The notes below the pieces were generated by a model, which worked only from the letters and a program-made list of their open reading frames with translations, ran no database searches and had not been told where the DNA came from. A stretch of 64,000 bases of DNA, taken from positions 56,711 through 120,710 of the forward strand of contig PKUE01000161.1 of NCBI GenBank assembly GCA_002869685.1. Reading direction: 5' to 3'. This document shows positions 10,363 through 19,075 of the stretch, piece after piece. Origin of the DNA: Desulfuromonas sp. GTDB lineage: Bacteria > Desulfobacterota > Desulfuromonadia > Desulfuromonadales > Desulfuromonadaceae. Every line of letters begins with the position of its first letter. Positions within the stretch are counted from its first letter, which is position 1. The position numbers and the translations under genes were made by a program.

Positions 10363-10591
10363 GGTTGTCCTCGTTAATAAACAGATTTAATGGGATGAAA
10401 ATCAGCTTAAGTGTAGCTTAAATAGCAAAAAAATCCAGCCCCAACAATGCAAGAATATGCTCTGTGCGAGGTTCGATTTTTCCCTTCACAGCTGTTTTTC
10501 TTAACGAATCAACATCCAATAGTAACGAAAATTGAACGCGCGTTTGCCATCATCTCTGATGGCAGACAATTTTCTGAGTGGATGGAGAACT

Positions 10592-11362
10592 ATGGCGATG
10601 GCTGAGAATGAGAACCAAGAGATCGTGAATGTTATCACGATCAAGTGGGGCGATAAGTACGGAGCGGATTATGTGAACCGGTTGTATCGTGGGGTTGCCA
10701 AGAACCTGCAGCGTCCGGCCCGTCTGGTGTGTTTTACCGAACGGCCGGAGGGGATTGACGCTTACATCGAAACAAAACCGTTGCCACAGTTCGATGCGCC
10801 CGAGTCACATCTCTGGTGCAATTGGCGAAAAATCTCGTTGTTTCGTGATGATCTGCCGTTGGAGGGACTCTGCCTGTTTCTTGATCTCGATCTGCTGATT
10901 ACTGGACCGTTGGACCCTCTTTTTGATTTCGGTGACCCGGATCGTGTGCCGATCATCCATAACTGGATGGCTGCGCACAAAACGATCTTTCGTGATCGGC
11001 CGGAAATCGGCAATTCCTCTGTGTTTCGCTTTAGGGCCAACCAGTTCGGTTTCATCTATGAACAGTACCTGAGGGAGATGACGTGGGCCATGGCCAATTT
11101 CCATCCGCCGCAGACCTATCTGACCCACTGCATCCGACCCTATATGTGTTACTGGCCCGAACAGTGGGTAGTCAGTTTTAAACGCCATCTTCAGCGCCCT
11201 TTTCCACTGAATTGGCTTGCTCCTGCCAAAACGCCACCGGATCATGCCAGTATTGTGGCTTTTCACGGTCGCCCCAATCCTGACGAAGCTCTGTCCGGCT
11301 ACTCGCGCAACAAACCGCATCACAAGGTGTTGCCGACGAAGTGGATTGCCCAGTACTGGTAG
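10592..11362 (+). CDS. Glycosyltransferase-like protein
   Basis: A protein of about 256 residues that resembles GT-A nucleotide-sugar transferases. It opens with a beta strand NVITIKWGDKYG, followed by CFTERPEGI. The segment LCLFLDLDLLITGPLDPLF carries a likely DxD metal and sugar-nucleotide motif (DLD). HNWMA, NSSVFRF and AFHGRPNPDEAL resemble acceptor and product-side loops of this fold. The frame is open from 10532. I prefer the ATG at 10592 (or 10598), since GGAGA lies just upstream and homology would begin soon after. The gene is single and ends head to head with the minus-strand phosphotransferase operon. The substrate is unknown. Confidence 0.78.
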   Translation: MAMAENENQEIVNVITIKWGDKYGADYVNRLYRGVAKNLQRPARLVCFTERPEGIDAYIETKPLPQFDAPESHLWCNWRKISLFRDDLPLEGLCLFLDLDLLITGPLDPLFDFGDPDRVPIIHNWMAAHKTIFRDRPEIGNSSVFRFRANQFGFIYEQYLREMTWAMANFHPPQTYLTHCIRPYMCYWPEQWVVSFKRHLQRPFPLNWLAPAKTPPDHASIVAFHGRPNPDEALSGYSRNKPHHKVLPTKWIAQYW

Positions 11363-11372
11363 ACCTTTGGGA

Positions 11373-11567
11373 TCAGTCGCGTTTGTTCTTATCCCGCCGG
11401 TCGAGCCACCACGTCAAGCCCTGAGCGACACTGGAGCCGAATAGAAAGCCCATAATAACGGCAAGTCCCAGGGCTCGTTGCCACGAATTGTTGCTGATGG
11501 CGATGGCAAACATCACCAGCGCAAACGGGATGGCACTGCCTAAAAACAGCAGATAAAAACGTTTCAT
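11373..11567 (-). CDS. Small two-helix membrane protein
   Basis: A 64-residue protein with two hydrophobic helices (about 4-24 and 30-50) and a strongly charged C-terminus (LDRRDKNKRD). It starts within the stop of the polyphosphate:AMP phosphotransferase gene (ATGA overlap at 11564-11567), so it is almost certainly translated from the same mRNA. I do not recognise a family. The tight coupling suggests a membrane partner or small regulator for that operon, but that is inference. Confidence 0.72.
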   Translation of the reverse strand: MKRFYLLFLGSAIPFALVMFAIAISNNSWQRALGLAVIMGFLFGSSVAQGLTWWLDRRDKNKRD

Positions 11568-13042
11568 GATTGAACCTCGTCGAGCAGGCGTTCCATCTGT
11601 TCGATGGTGTGGCGCAGCACTTCAATACGGGCGAATTTTTTGTCGTTGGCGGCGATGAGGTGCCAGGGCGCTTCACGGGTGCTGGTGCGACTGATCATTT
11701 CGTTGGCGGCGCGTTCATAATCCTGCCAACGGTCACGGTTACGCCAATCCTCATCGGTGATTTTGTGTTGTTTCCACGGCGTGACTTCCCGTTCTTTGAA
11801 GCGGCGTAACTGCTCGTCAGGGTCGATATGCAGCCAGAACTTGAGCAGCAGTGTTGGAGACTGGATCAGTTGCTGCTCGAATTCATTGATCTCCTCGAAG
11901 GCCCGATTCCATTCGGCGTGATGAGCAAACCCCTCGACCCGCTCAACCAGGGTGCGTCCATACCAGCTGCGGTCGTAGATGGTGACCATGCCGGAGCGCG
12001 GCAGATGGCGCCAGAAGCGCCACAGGTAATGGTGATCCTTCTCTTCGTCGGTGGGGGCACCAATTGAGATCTGTTGAACCAGCCGCGGGTCCATGGCATT
12101 GGCCGCCCGGCGAATGCTGCCTCCCTTGCCGCTGGCATCCCAGCCTTCAAACAACAGGATGGTGGACAGGCGTTGTTTATACGCCTGCCACACCCGTTTC
12201 TGCAACAGTTTCTGGTAGTGCTCCAGCTGGGCACGGTAGTCATCACGCGTAAGTTTCTGACTTAGATCGATACTGTCAAGAACCGGGGCGGTTTCCACTT
12301 CCATGACCGAATCTTCGACAACCGGTCCGTGGGACTGCGTGGTGAACGACTGAAGTGCCTTGTGGAGGATGGTAAACACCCGCAATTGACGATGACGTTT
12401 GTGACTGGCATCGATAAGATGCCAGCGGGCATGGGCGCGATCTGTGTGGCGAATGGTCTGTTCGGCGGCATCGCGAATGCGCGGGTAGTGATCAAAGTGC
12501 CACATGGCCCGCTTGATCATCTCCGGCGACTCGTGGTGTTTCTTTTTCAGGTTCTGATGTTTCTTTTTTTGTGCTTCGGGGCTCAGGTGTAGCCAGAATT
12601 TGAGAATCAGGGCGTGGTCGTCGGCAAGCATCTTCTCCAGCCGGACGATGCGGCGCATGTCGTGTTCGAGGATCAGGTCGCTGTCGTTGCCTTCAACATG
12701 ATGGCGCATGGGATCGGTGTACCAGGCGCCAAAGAAAATGCCAATTTGGCCGCGGCCGGGCAGCTGGCGCCAAAAGCGCCAATGATCCGGGCGCTGCCGC
12801 TCTTCATCGCTGGTCTCCCAGAAGGTGCGGATCATCACATTGCGCATATCAAGCATATCACCCAGGGCGTTGACCAGCTCCCCCTTGCCTGCACCGTCCA
12901 TTCCTGAAATCAGTACAATGATCGGGCCGGGGGCATTTTGACAGGCGATCTGCGCCGTGATCAGCTGGCTGCGCAGTTGATCAACCGCTTCCTTGTAGCT
13001 TTCTTTGCTGACCTGCTGACCCAATTCAACGGATTCGAACAT
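11564..13042 (-). CDS. pap: Polyphosphate:AMP phosphotransferase (double PPK2 domain)
   Basis: A 492-residue protein with two fused PPK2 domains. It is expected to make ADP from AMP using polyphosphate. The N-terminal copy has Walker A GMDGAGKGE (about 47-55) and the block FWRQLPGRGQIGIFFGAWY. The C-terminal copy has GWDASGKGG (about 293-301), FWRHLPRSGMVTIYDRSWYGR and WKITDEDWRNR-like lid residues. In the family the second copy carries the canonical DRSWY motif, while the first has the altered FGAWY, so the C-terminal domain is probably the main catalytic unit. Single-domain PPK2 proteins are about 270-300 residues, so the duplication is clear. The gene follows DUF4126 by 31 bases and is coupled to a small membrane protein. 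Confidence 0.93.
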   Translation of the reverse strand: MFESVELGQQVSKESYKEAVDQLRSQLITAQIACQNAPGPIIVLISGMDGAGKGELVNALGDMLDMRNVMIRTFWETSDEERQRPDHWRFWRQLPGRGQIGIFFGAWYTDPMRHHVEGNDSDLILEHDMRRIVRLEKMLADDHALILKFWLHLSPEAQKKKHQNLKKKHHESPEMIKRAMWHFDHYPRIRDAAEQTIRHTDRAHARWHLIDASHKRHRQLRVFTILHKALQSFTTQSHGPVVEDSVMEVETAPVLDSIDLSQKLTRDDYRAQLEHYQKLLQKRVWQAYKQRLSTILLFEGWDASGKGGSIRRAANAMDPRLVQQISIGAPTDEEKDHHYLWRFWRHLPRSGMVTIYDRSWYGRTLVERVEGFAHHAEWNRAFEEINEFEQQLIQSPTLLLKFWLHIDPDEQLRRFKEREVTPWKQHKITDEDWRNRDRWQDYERAANEMISRTSTREAPWHLIAANDKKFARIEVLRHTIEQMERLLDEVQS

Positions 13043-13073
13043 GATGTCCTCCTGACTGCGAGCGCATGGCTGC

Positions 13074-13727
13074 TCAGCTTTGAGGTGGTTCAGGTGGTGT
13101 CACCGGTTCGCTGAGCTCTTTTTTGCCAGAAAACAACCGGCCAATGGCGGCAAAAACCCGCTTGATGCCGCGCCACAATTTAGGCAGCAGCCAGATCAGC
13201 AGAAGAATGAAGACGATCAGCAGGCCGAGAAAGATCATCGGATGGTTGAGGGCAACCCACAGCCCGCCGACCACGGCAACATCCTCACTCAGCGATGCGG
13301 CCCAGTTTGTGACCGGCTCGGGAGAGGTATTGATCAGCACGCGCGAGCCGGCTTTGGTGGCATGGGTGGCTGCAGTCAGGGAACCACCGACAATGGCCGC
13401 CGCCAGACTGACCGATGGATCAACGCCGCCCGCCGCCGCTGCCGCCAACGCGGCGCCAGCCGGGATGCGGATAAAGGTGTGAATCGTATCCCAGCCGGTG
13501 TCAACGCCGGGGAACTTGTCGGCGAAGAACTCAACCACATACATCAGGGCACTGGCCCCGATCACAATCGGCTCCTGAACGATATGCAGGGTTTCCGGCA
13601 GCGCCATGGCTCCGGAGTTTCCCATCAGCCCCAGCACCAGAATTGTCGCGTAGAGGTTGATGCCGCTGGCCCAGGCGGCACCCATGCTCAGGGCGATAAC
13701 CGCAGTGATTTGATCCAGTTGATCCAT
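13074..13727 (-). CDS. DUF4126 family membrane protein
   Basis: A 217-residue protein with four or five hydrophobic stretches, glycine- and alanine-rich, matching the DUF4126 family pattern (ASGINLYATILVLGL at the N-terminus, FADKFPGVDTGWDTIHTFIRIPAGA in the middle). The C-terminus is a final helix (about 165-182) followed by a basic stretch (KLWRGIKRVF) and a proline-rich tail. It starts three bases after the stop of the giant membrane protein gene and lies 31 bases before the polyphosphate:AMP phosphotransferase, so all three form one operon. No function is established for the family that I know of. Confidence 0.85.
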   Translation of the reverse strand: MDQLDQITAVIALSMGAAWASGINLYATILVLGLMGNSGAMALPETLHIVQEPIVIGASALMYVVEFFADKFPGVDTGWDTIHTFIRIPAGAALAAAAAGGVDPSVSLAAAIVGGSLTAATHATKAGSRVLINTSPEPVTNWAASLSEDVAVVGGLWVALNHPMIFLGLLIVFILLLIWLLPKLWRGIKRVFAAIGRLFSGKKELSEPVTPPEPPQS

Positions 13728-13730
13728 GGC

Positions 13731-16700
13731 TTACTCCTTATCCAGTTCTTTCTCGGCGGTTTCGGTGTCGGGAAAGGCACTTTCAATGATAAAGGATAAC
13801 TCCTCATCCGGCGCCTTGGCGATCGGATTGTCGGAAGACGCTGTTGCCTCCGGGGCGGGCGTCGAAGTCGTTGCCGCCACAGGAGCAGACTCTGAAGCAT
13901 TTGCAGGTTGCCGTTGCTGACGGGGCGGGAGTTTGCGCCACAGCCCATCGGTAGTGAAACTCTGCCAGCCCCAGTTCAGCCAGCGCAGCAGCGCACTGGC
14001 CAGCCACAGAGCCCATAGCAACATCAGAATGCGGTAGACATACATGGGGACAGAGATGGCCCAGGCTTCCGGCATCAGCAGTGGGCTGCGGTCTTGATAC
14101 CAGCGCAGGTTCCAGGCTGTGGAATTGTTGCCGTCAATTTGCATTTCAGGCAAGCCGAGCAAGCCCTGCTGAATAGCAATGAGAATGGTGAGCAACGCAA
14201 TGGCCGTCAGAGCCACCAGCGTGACCTGAGCCAGGTTGAAACGCAGTGGTGTATTCAGCTGCTCATGGTAGCTGCGACGCAGGCCGAGCAGAATCAGCCA
14301 ACCCACGACCGGAACCAGAGCGGGCAAGCTGGCTTGGCTCAGACCGGCACACAACAACAGCCAATGATACCAGCGCAACGGGGTGGGGGCATGCCGGCCC
14401 AGAAGCCACGATAGCACCAGGATGATCAGAAGCACGCCCCAGAACAGGACTGCCGGGCCGAGAACCGGTCCGCCAACCAGCAATGTCCAGCGGTTGTGCG
14501 GCAACTTCAGGGTGATGTGACTTTCAACGTGGGGCGTTGCCAGACTGATTTGCGGTGTCCGGGTGAACCACTCTACTCCTTGAGGCTGATGCCAGTGGAG
14601 AACAATGCTCTGGCTGCCGGGAACCAATGGCAGCGTCACCAGGCGTTTGTTCTGCTTGATCGGCTGAGTGCGGCCGTTGATGACAACTTCATCAAGTTCG
14701 GCCCCCTGAGGCAGAGTGATGACATGATCGGTACCGTGACTGCTGCGCACATCGAGGGACAAACTGGCGGCAGTACTGCGTTTACCGGGGGTGACTTCAA
14801 GGCGGCTGTTGTCGATGGTGATGGTCTGACCTTTCACCCCTTCAGGGCGGGTGATGGTCAGTGTCAGCCGCTCATTGGCCCACGGCGACCACTGCGGTAG
14901 CCAGCGGCCGTGCTGAAAGCGATGGATCACCGGAACGCCAGCACTGTCAATGTGCCACATCCGGTCTGCGTTGACCCGCCAGACTTCACTGAACTGGGCG
15001 CTGTCAGCGGCCACCAATTCCAGCTGGGTTGATTTTTCCAGGGTGGATTGCCAGCGAATCTGCTCGGTGTTGGCTGGCAGATTGATAATGGCGATGTTGT
15101 CCTCGACGGTAATGTCACGGTCCGTGACTCGTTCGCCGTTGAGCAGAGGAATCTGCAACACCGCCGCAGCCCCCTTCTGACTCAAGCGGGTGACGGTGGT
15201 GACCACCTGCCAGTCAAGATTGAGGATCAGTTCCCGTTCGACCCGAACGAAGGTCGGGACTTCACCGGGCTGCAGTTTCTTTTCCGTCTGGCTGCTGATG
15301 CGGGTCAGCTCGATGGGGCCATGGCTGGCCTGGCCATCAGCGATGCCTCCCACCAGCCACCCCGGTGTGGTGAGGTGTACCATGCCGGCTGCCATGGGCA
15401 GTGGCAATTGCAGCCGCTGCAGGGTGTCGGCCAGCGGCGCATGCAGGGTGATGACATGGTGTCCCTCGGGGACGCGGGCCCACAACTGCTGTTGTTGATC
15501 CCGATACAACGGGACATTAGTGTTGCCGTCGAGCTGGACCGTCTGCACCGACAATTGCTTGAGTGGAAAGGGCAGTGGCACGGCACTGGCGACCTGACTG
15601 TGATAGGTCATCTCCAGCTTGAGCCGTTGATTGTCCGTCTGGATGTTCAACTGGTCGAGGGACGTACAATAGGGGGCGCAACCCGGTGGTTCGGTGAGTC
15701 GGGTGTACAGCTCATCGAGCAGTTCCGGTGACGGGAACGCGGCCTGGGCCGGTGTCACCCCGGTACCGAACAGCAACAGGGCGGCAAATCCTGCACTGAG
15801 CAGCGGGAGGATTAACCCGGTGGCCGCGGTGGTTGTCGCAAGTTTATCCCCTTTCCAGCGGGGCAGTGGCCCCTGGCTGAACAGGTGAAGGAACATCAGA
15901 CCGATCAGCACCACGCCGGCTACCAGCAGCAGTCGCGTGGCCAGTGGCGGTAACAGATAGAGGTGCAGTTGCTGGTTGGCCATGACCGGGCCGTTCCAGC
16001 TCAGTTCGATCTGTTGCCATTGCCATTTCGGCAAACCTGGTCCGGTTTGGATTTTTAGGTCCGGATTGTAGCGGTTCATGACGTTAACCGCTTTTTCCAT
16101 CACCATTTCGCGAGAGGCCGGGGCAACACTCTGCACCATGACTTCATCGCTAACCATTGTCGGTAGCGGTGCCGATGGATAATAGCCGTAGTGGTTGTGG
16201 TGAGGTGTCAGTTGCGGGTAAAGGGCGCTGCGGATCTGCTGAACACTGAAGATGAGAACGATGATCAGCATACCGAGCATGGCCACATTACGATACCAGT
16301 GGATCAGTTGTTTTATTCGGCCACCCGGCAGAACACGCAGCAGGGCAATGGGAATCAGCACATGCAACCAGATCAGGCGTGGCGCCTCCGGTTCGTGGTA
16401 GATCAGCACCAGACCGAGCATGGCGATAATTCCTGCGGTAGCTCCCCACAATCGGCCAAAACTCAGGGTAAGAATCAGAACAATAAAGATGTCCAGTAAT
16501 GTCCAGCGTTGCAGCCAGGTCGATGAGGCGTTGTCTACGCCGGTTGCTTCGATCAGCCGCCAGCCTGGGGGCAGATTCAGTCGGGTCACCAGCTGTTCAG
16601 GGTTGAACTGCCAGCCGACGGCAGGCAATGCGCCGAGGTCCACTGGTAAAATCCGGCTCTCGGCTTCGAGAGCGACATTGCCCTGACGCACTTCAACCCC

Positions 16701-17942
16701 GGCACCAGTCGCCGTGGGAAGATGGGTGATGAATTGATCCTGACCATGGCTGCTGACGCGACCCAGCTGCAGAACCGGACTGGCTTCGAGGCGTGAGCGA
16801 CTTTTTAATTCGCCCGTGACGAAGTCTTTCACCGTGTAGCCGCCACCGTCAAAGTCAAGCCAGAGGGTCCGTTGCAATTCCAACCGCTCATTGGCCGGAT
16901 CGCTGTCGCCCCGTTTGCTTGCCACCAGAGTTAATTGGCTTTCGGGGGTCATCAGGTAGGCGGGCAGGTTGCGCCACTGTCCGGGCATGCCGGTCTGGGC
17001 AGGGTCGATGGCTGTGGCCCCTTCAATGCTGACGACACGCAGTTCAGGATGGGCCTCGATCGCCCAGATCTCTTCGTCGGCCCACGGGCCTTCCGGCTTG
17101 GGCAGGGTCAAGGTGTCAATGGGCCCCTGGTGACGGGCTGAAAGTTGCAGCGTCCAGTTGCCCGGTTTGAGTTGCAATCGCAGGGTACCGTCATTTTCCA
17201 GGCGGGCCGGGAGAGGACTCTCAAGGGCCAGCGGAATGTAGCCCGCAGGCAGCATGACACCGGTGCGCATTTCGCGGGCCTGACCGGAGACGTGCAACTG
17301 AATCCGTGTGGTCAGCACCAGCGGAATGGTGTCGGCGACATGACGAAAAACCCGAAAGCTGACGTGATCCTGGACCGCTTCATTGTTCTGGTCACCTTTG
17401 TTGAGCCACAGCAGGCCGTTGTTATCCATTTGGGGCTGATGGATATACTGACCGTTGCGGGTCAGTTTGAGCAGCGCGGTTCCTTTGGGAACCTTGAGGG
17501 TCTCCGGGAGTTGGCTCCAGCTGAATTGGCCGCGAATCTCATAGCGTCCGGCAGCCAGCCACAATGCCGGCTGCTGCTGGCCGTTGTCCCCGCGATCGTT
17601 GTAGCGCAGGACGTTACCGTCTTTGCCGTTGATGGTGACCTGTTGTGGCCAGAAACGGCTATCGCCGGGGAGTTGTACCCAGCCCTGCTGTTCCAATTCC
17701 CAATACTGTTCAAAGCGGGCTCCACGGTCATTGGCGGCCAGAGTAAGACTGCCGGGCCATTGGCAGCGGTGCTGGTCGTCACTGTTCCAGAGCAGGGTGC
17801 AGGCCTGTTCGGTTTCATCATTGAGCACCCAACGCTGCCAGGGCTGCAGGTCTTGAGGAACATAGGGATTGGCGCCAACCACAGTGGGGAGGCTCAATGT
17901 CAGCAGAAGCAGGATCAGAAACAGACGGCGGGGGAGAGACAT
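13731..17942 (-). CDS. Giant multi-domain membrane protein, function unknown
   Basis: A 1403-residue protein that I cannot assign to a named family. The frame opens at 17984, but I choose the ATG at 17942, which follows AAAGGGA and begins MSLPRRLFLILLL, a signal peptide ending near VVGA. Residues 25-475 look like extracytoplasmic beta-rich modules (many GRYEI, PGNWTLQL, RLNLPPGWRLIEATG-like phrases). Two to four membrane helices follow (about 480-565), then a further exported stretch, a helix near 670-690 and an internal export-like segment (about 700-735, ending AQAA). A second large beta-rich region comes next (735-1150), with CAPYC. The last part has about six helices (1160-1325) and an Ala/Pro/Ser-rich tail. 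It heads an operon with DUF4126 and the PPK2 protein. A cell-envelope role is likely. Confidence 0.82.
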   Translation of the reverse strand: MSLPRRLFLILLLLTLSLPTVVGANPYVPQDLQPWQRWVLNDETEQACTLLWNSDDQHRCQWPGSLTLAANDRGARFEQYWELEQQGWVQLPGDSRFWPQQVTINGKDGNVLRYNDRGDNGQQQPALWLAAGRYEIRGQFSWSQLPETLKVPKGTALLKLTRNGQYIHQPQMDNNGLLWLNKGDQNNEAVQDHVSFRVFRHVADTIPLVLTTRIQLHVSGQAREMRTGVMLPAGYIPLALESPLPARLENDGTLRLQLKPGNWTLQLSARHQGPIDTLTLPKPEGPWADEEIWAIEAHPELRVVSIEGATAIDPAQTGMPGQWRNLPAYLMTPESQLTLVASKRGDSDPANERLELQRTLWLDFDGGGYTVKDFVTGELKSRSRLEASPVLQLGRVSSHGQDQFITHLPTATGAGVEVRQGNVALEAESRILPVDLGALPAVGWQFNPEQLVTRLNLPPGWRLIEATGVDNASSTWLQRWTLLDIFIVLILTLSFGRLWGATAGIIAMLGLVLIYHEPEAPRLIWLHVLIPIALLRVLPGGRIKQLIHWYRNVAMLGMLIIVLIFSVQQIRSALYPQLTPHHNHYGYYPSAPLPTMVSDEVMVQSVAPASREMVMEKAVNVMNRYNPDLKIQTGPGLPKWQWQQIELSWNGPVMANQQLHLYLLPPLATRLLLVAGVVLIGLMFLHLFSQGPLPRWKGDKLATTTAATGLILPLLSAGFAALLLFGTGVTPAQAAFPSPELLDELYTRLTEPPGCAPYCTSLDQLNIQTDNQRLKLEMTYHSQVASAVPLPFPLKQLSVQTVQLDGNTNVPLYRDQQQQLWARVPEGHHVITLHAPLADTLQRLQLPLPMAAGMVHLTTPGWLVGGIADGQASHGPIELTRISSQTEKKLQPGEVPTFVRVERELILNLDWQVVTTVTRLSQKGAAAVLQIPLLNGERVTDRDITVEDNIAIINLPANTEQIRWQSTLEKSTQLELVAADSAQFSEVWRVNADRMWHIDSAGVPVIHRFQHGRWLPQWSPWANERLTLTITRPEGVKGQTITIDNSRLEVTPGKRSTAASLSLDVRSSHGTDHVITLPQGAELDEVVINGRTQPIKQNKRLVTLPLVPGSQSIVLHWHQPQGVEWFTRTPQISLATPHVESHITLKLPHNRWTLLVGGPVLGPAVLFWGVLLIILVLSWLLGRHAPTPLRWYHWLLLCAGLSQASLPALVPVVGWLILLGLRRSYHEQLNTPLRFNLAQVTLVALTAIALLTILIAIQQGLLGLPEMQIDGNNSTAWNLRWYQDRSPLLMPEAWAISVPMYVYRILMLLWALWLASALLRWLNWGWQSFTTDGLWRKLPPRQQRQPANASESAPVAATTSTPAPEATASSDNPIAKAPDEELSFIIESAFPDTETAEKELDKE

Positions 17943-18182
17943 GGTTTCGATTCCCTTTGGTAGTGCGCATTGCAGAGCGGTCATGGGTGTCGGGACCGTT
18001 GCAGCGCAGTCAGATCAACATTACTCGGGGCTGGGTATGCCCGCAAGGCAGTCAAGACTTGGTATAGACAGTCATTGTAACGCAAAATGAGGCCTGGCGC
18101 ATTAGACAACTCTTCGCCCATTTCATGAAGGGGATGTGGACAAAAACAGGCCACGGACGCGCACTTTGCTCAGCACAGAACA

Positions 18183-19034
18183 TCAGCGCATAGCTCCAAG
18201 TTTGACCAGCAGCCGGTCCAGCCAGCGCCACGGCAGCAGACGGCGGCAGGTCGCCAGAACATAGGTGGGCAGGGTGACGTAATAACGGGGTTGCGGGCGG
18301 GTACTGTGTAGAGCATGAAGGACCCGCTTGACCACCAGCGCCGGTGAGCCGGTAAACGGGGTGGGGTGCTCAGTGGCGGCGTAATAGCTGGTGATGCGGC
18401 GGTAATCCTCGGCGTGTCTGCTGTCCTGCCAGGCGATGTCTTTTTCAAAGGCGCCCAAGGCATTGTGGCGGAACTGGCTGCGAATCGGCCCCGGTTCAAT
18501 CAAGCTGACTTTGACCGGCGAGTTGTGAAGCTCCAGCCGTAAGGTGTCGGTGAGCCCTTCGAGGGCAAACTTGCTGGCATTGTAGGCCCCCTGCCACGGA
18601 AAAGCGACGAGACCGAGGACAGAGCTGATGTTGACTAAGCGGCCGCCTTGGCCCTGCTTTAATGCGGGCAGTAGCCCGACGGTCAGCTGGTGGGTGCCGA
18701 ACAGATTGACGGCAAACTGCTGTTCGAGCGTGTCACGGCGGATATCTTCGACGGCACCGGGTTGACCATACGCGGCATTGTTGATCAGCGCGTAAAGGTC
18801 GTTGCCACACAGTGTGGTCACCTGCTCGATGACTTGTGAAACACTGGCGGCATCGGCCAGCTCCAGACGGCAGCTGGTCAGACCAAGACGCTGTAATTGC
18901 GCCAGATCTTCATCGCTGCGTGCGGTGGCAATGACCCGGTAGTTGTGTTGATAGAGGCTGAGGGAGATTTCCCGACCGATTCCGCTGGAGGCACCGGTGA
19001 CCACGACCCAGCGTTGTTGACCCATGGCTGTCAT
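18183..19034 (-). CDS. Short-chain dehydrogenase/reductase
   Basis: A 283-residue NAD(P)-dependent oxidoreductase of the classical SDR family. The cofactor loop TGASSGIG is near residue 15, the NNAAYG motif replaces the usual NNAG, and the catalytic residues are Ser in NISSVLG and Tyr/Lys in YNASK. SLIEPGPIRSQF follows the active site as usual. I use the ATG at 19034 because CAGGGA sits at good spacing from it, while the ATG two codons upstream is too close. Other starts are possible. The substrate is not visible. Sequence style resembles SDRs acting on lipids or retinol-like compounds, but this is weak evidence. It is 41 bases downstream of the DAC-like gene on the same strand. Confidence 0.9.
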   Translation of the reverse strand: MTAMGQQRWVVVTGASSGIGREISLSLYQHNYRVIATARSDEDLAQLQRLGLTSCRLELADAASVSQVIEQVTTLCGNDLYALINNAAYGQPGAVEDIRRDTLEQQFAVNLFGTHQLTVGLLPALKQGQGGRLVNISSVLGLVAFPWQGAYNASKFALEGLTDTLRLELHNSPVKVSLIEPGPIRSQFRHNALGAFEKDIAWQDSRHAEDYRRITSYYAATEHPTPFTGSPALVVKRVLHALHSTRPQPRYYVTLPTYVLATCRRLLPWRWLDRLLVKLGAMR

Positions 19035-19075
19035 GCGCATTTCCCTGGTGTTAAAGTGGGTGGACGATGGTGCTT

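Noticed and set aside
17145-17963. Plus-strand open frame of 272 codons inside the giant membrane protein gene
   Set aside because: The minus-strand frame is continuous for 1403 residues with a signal peptide and helices; the plus-strand product has no signal, motif or ribosome-binding site.
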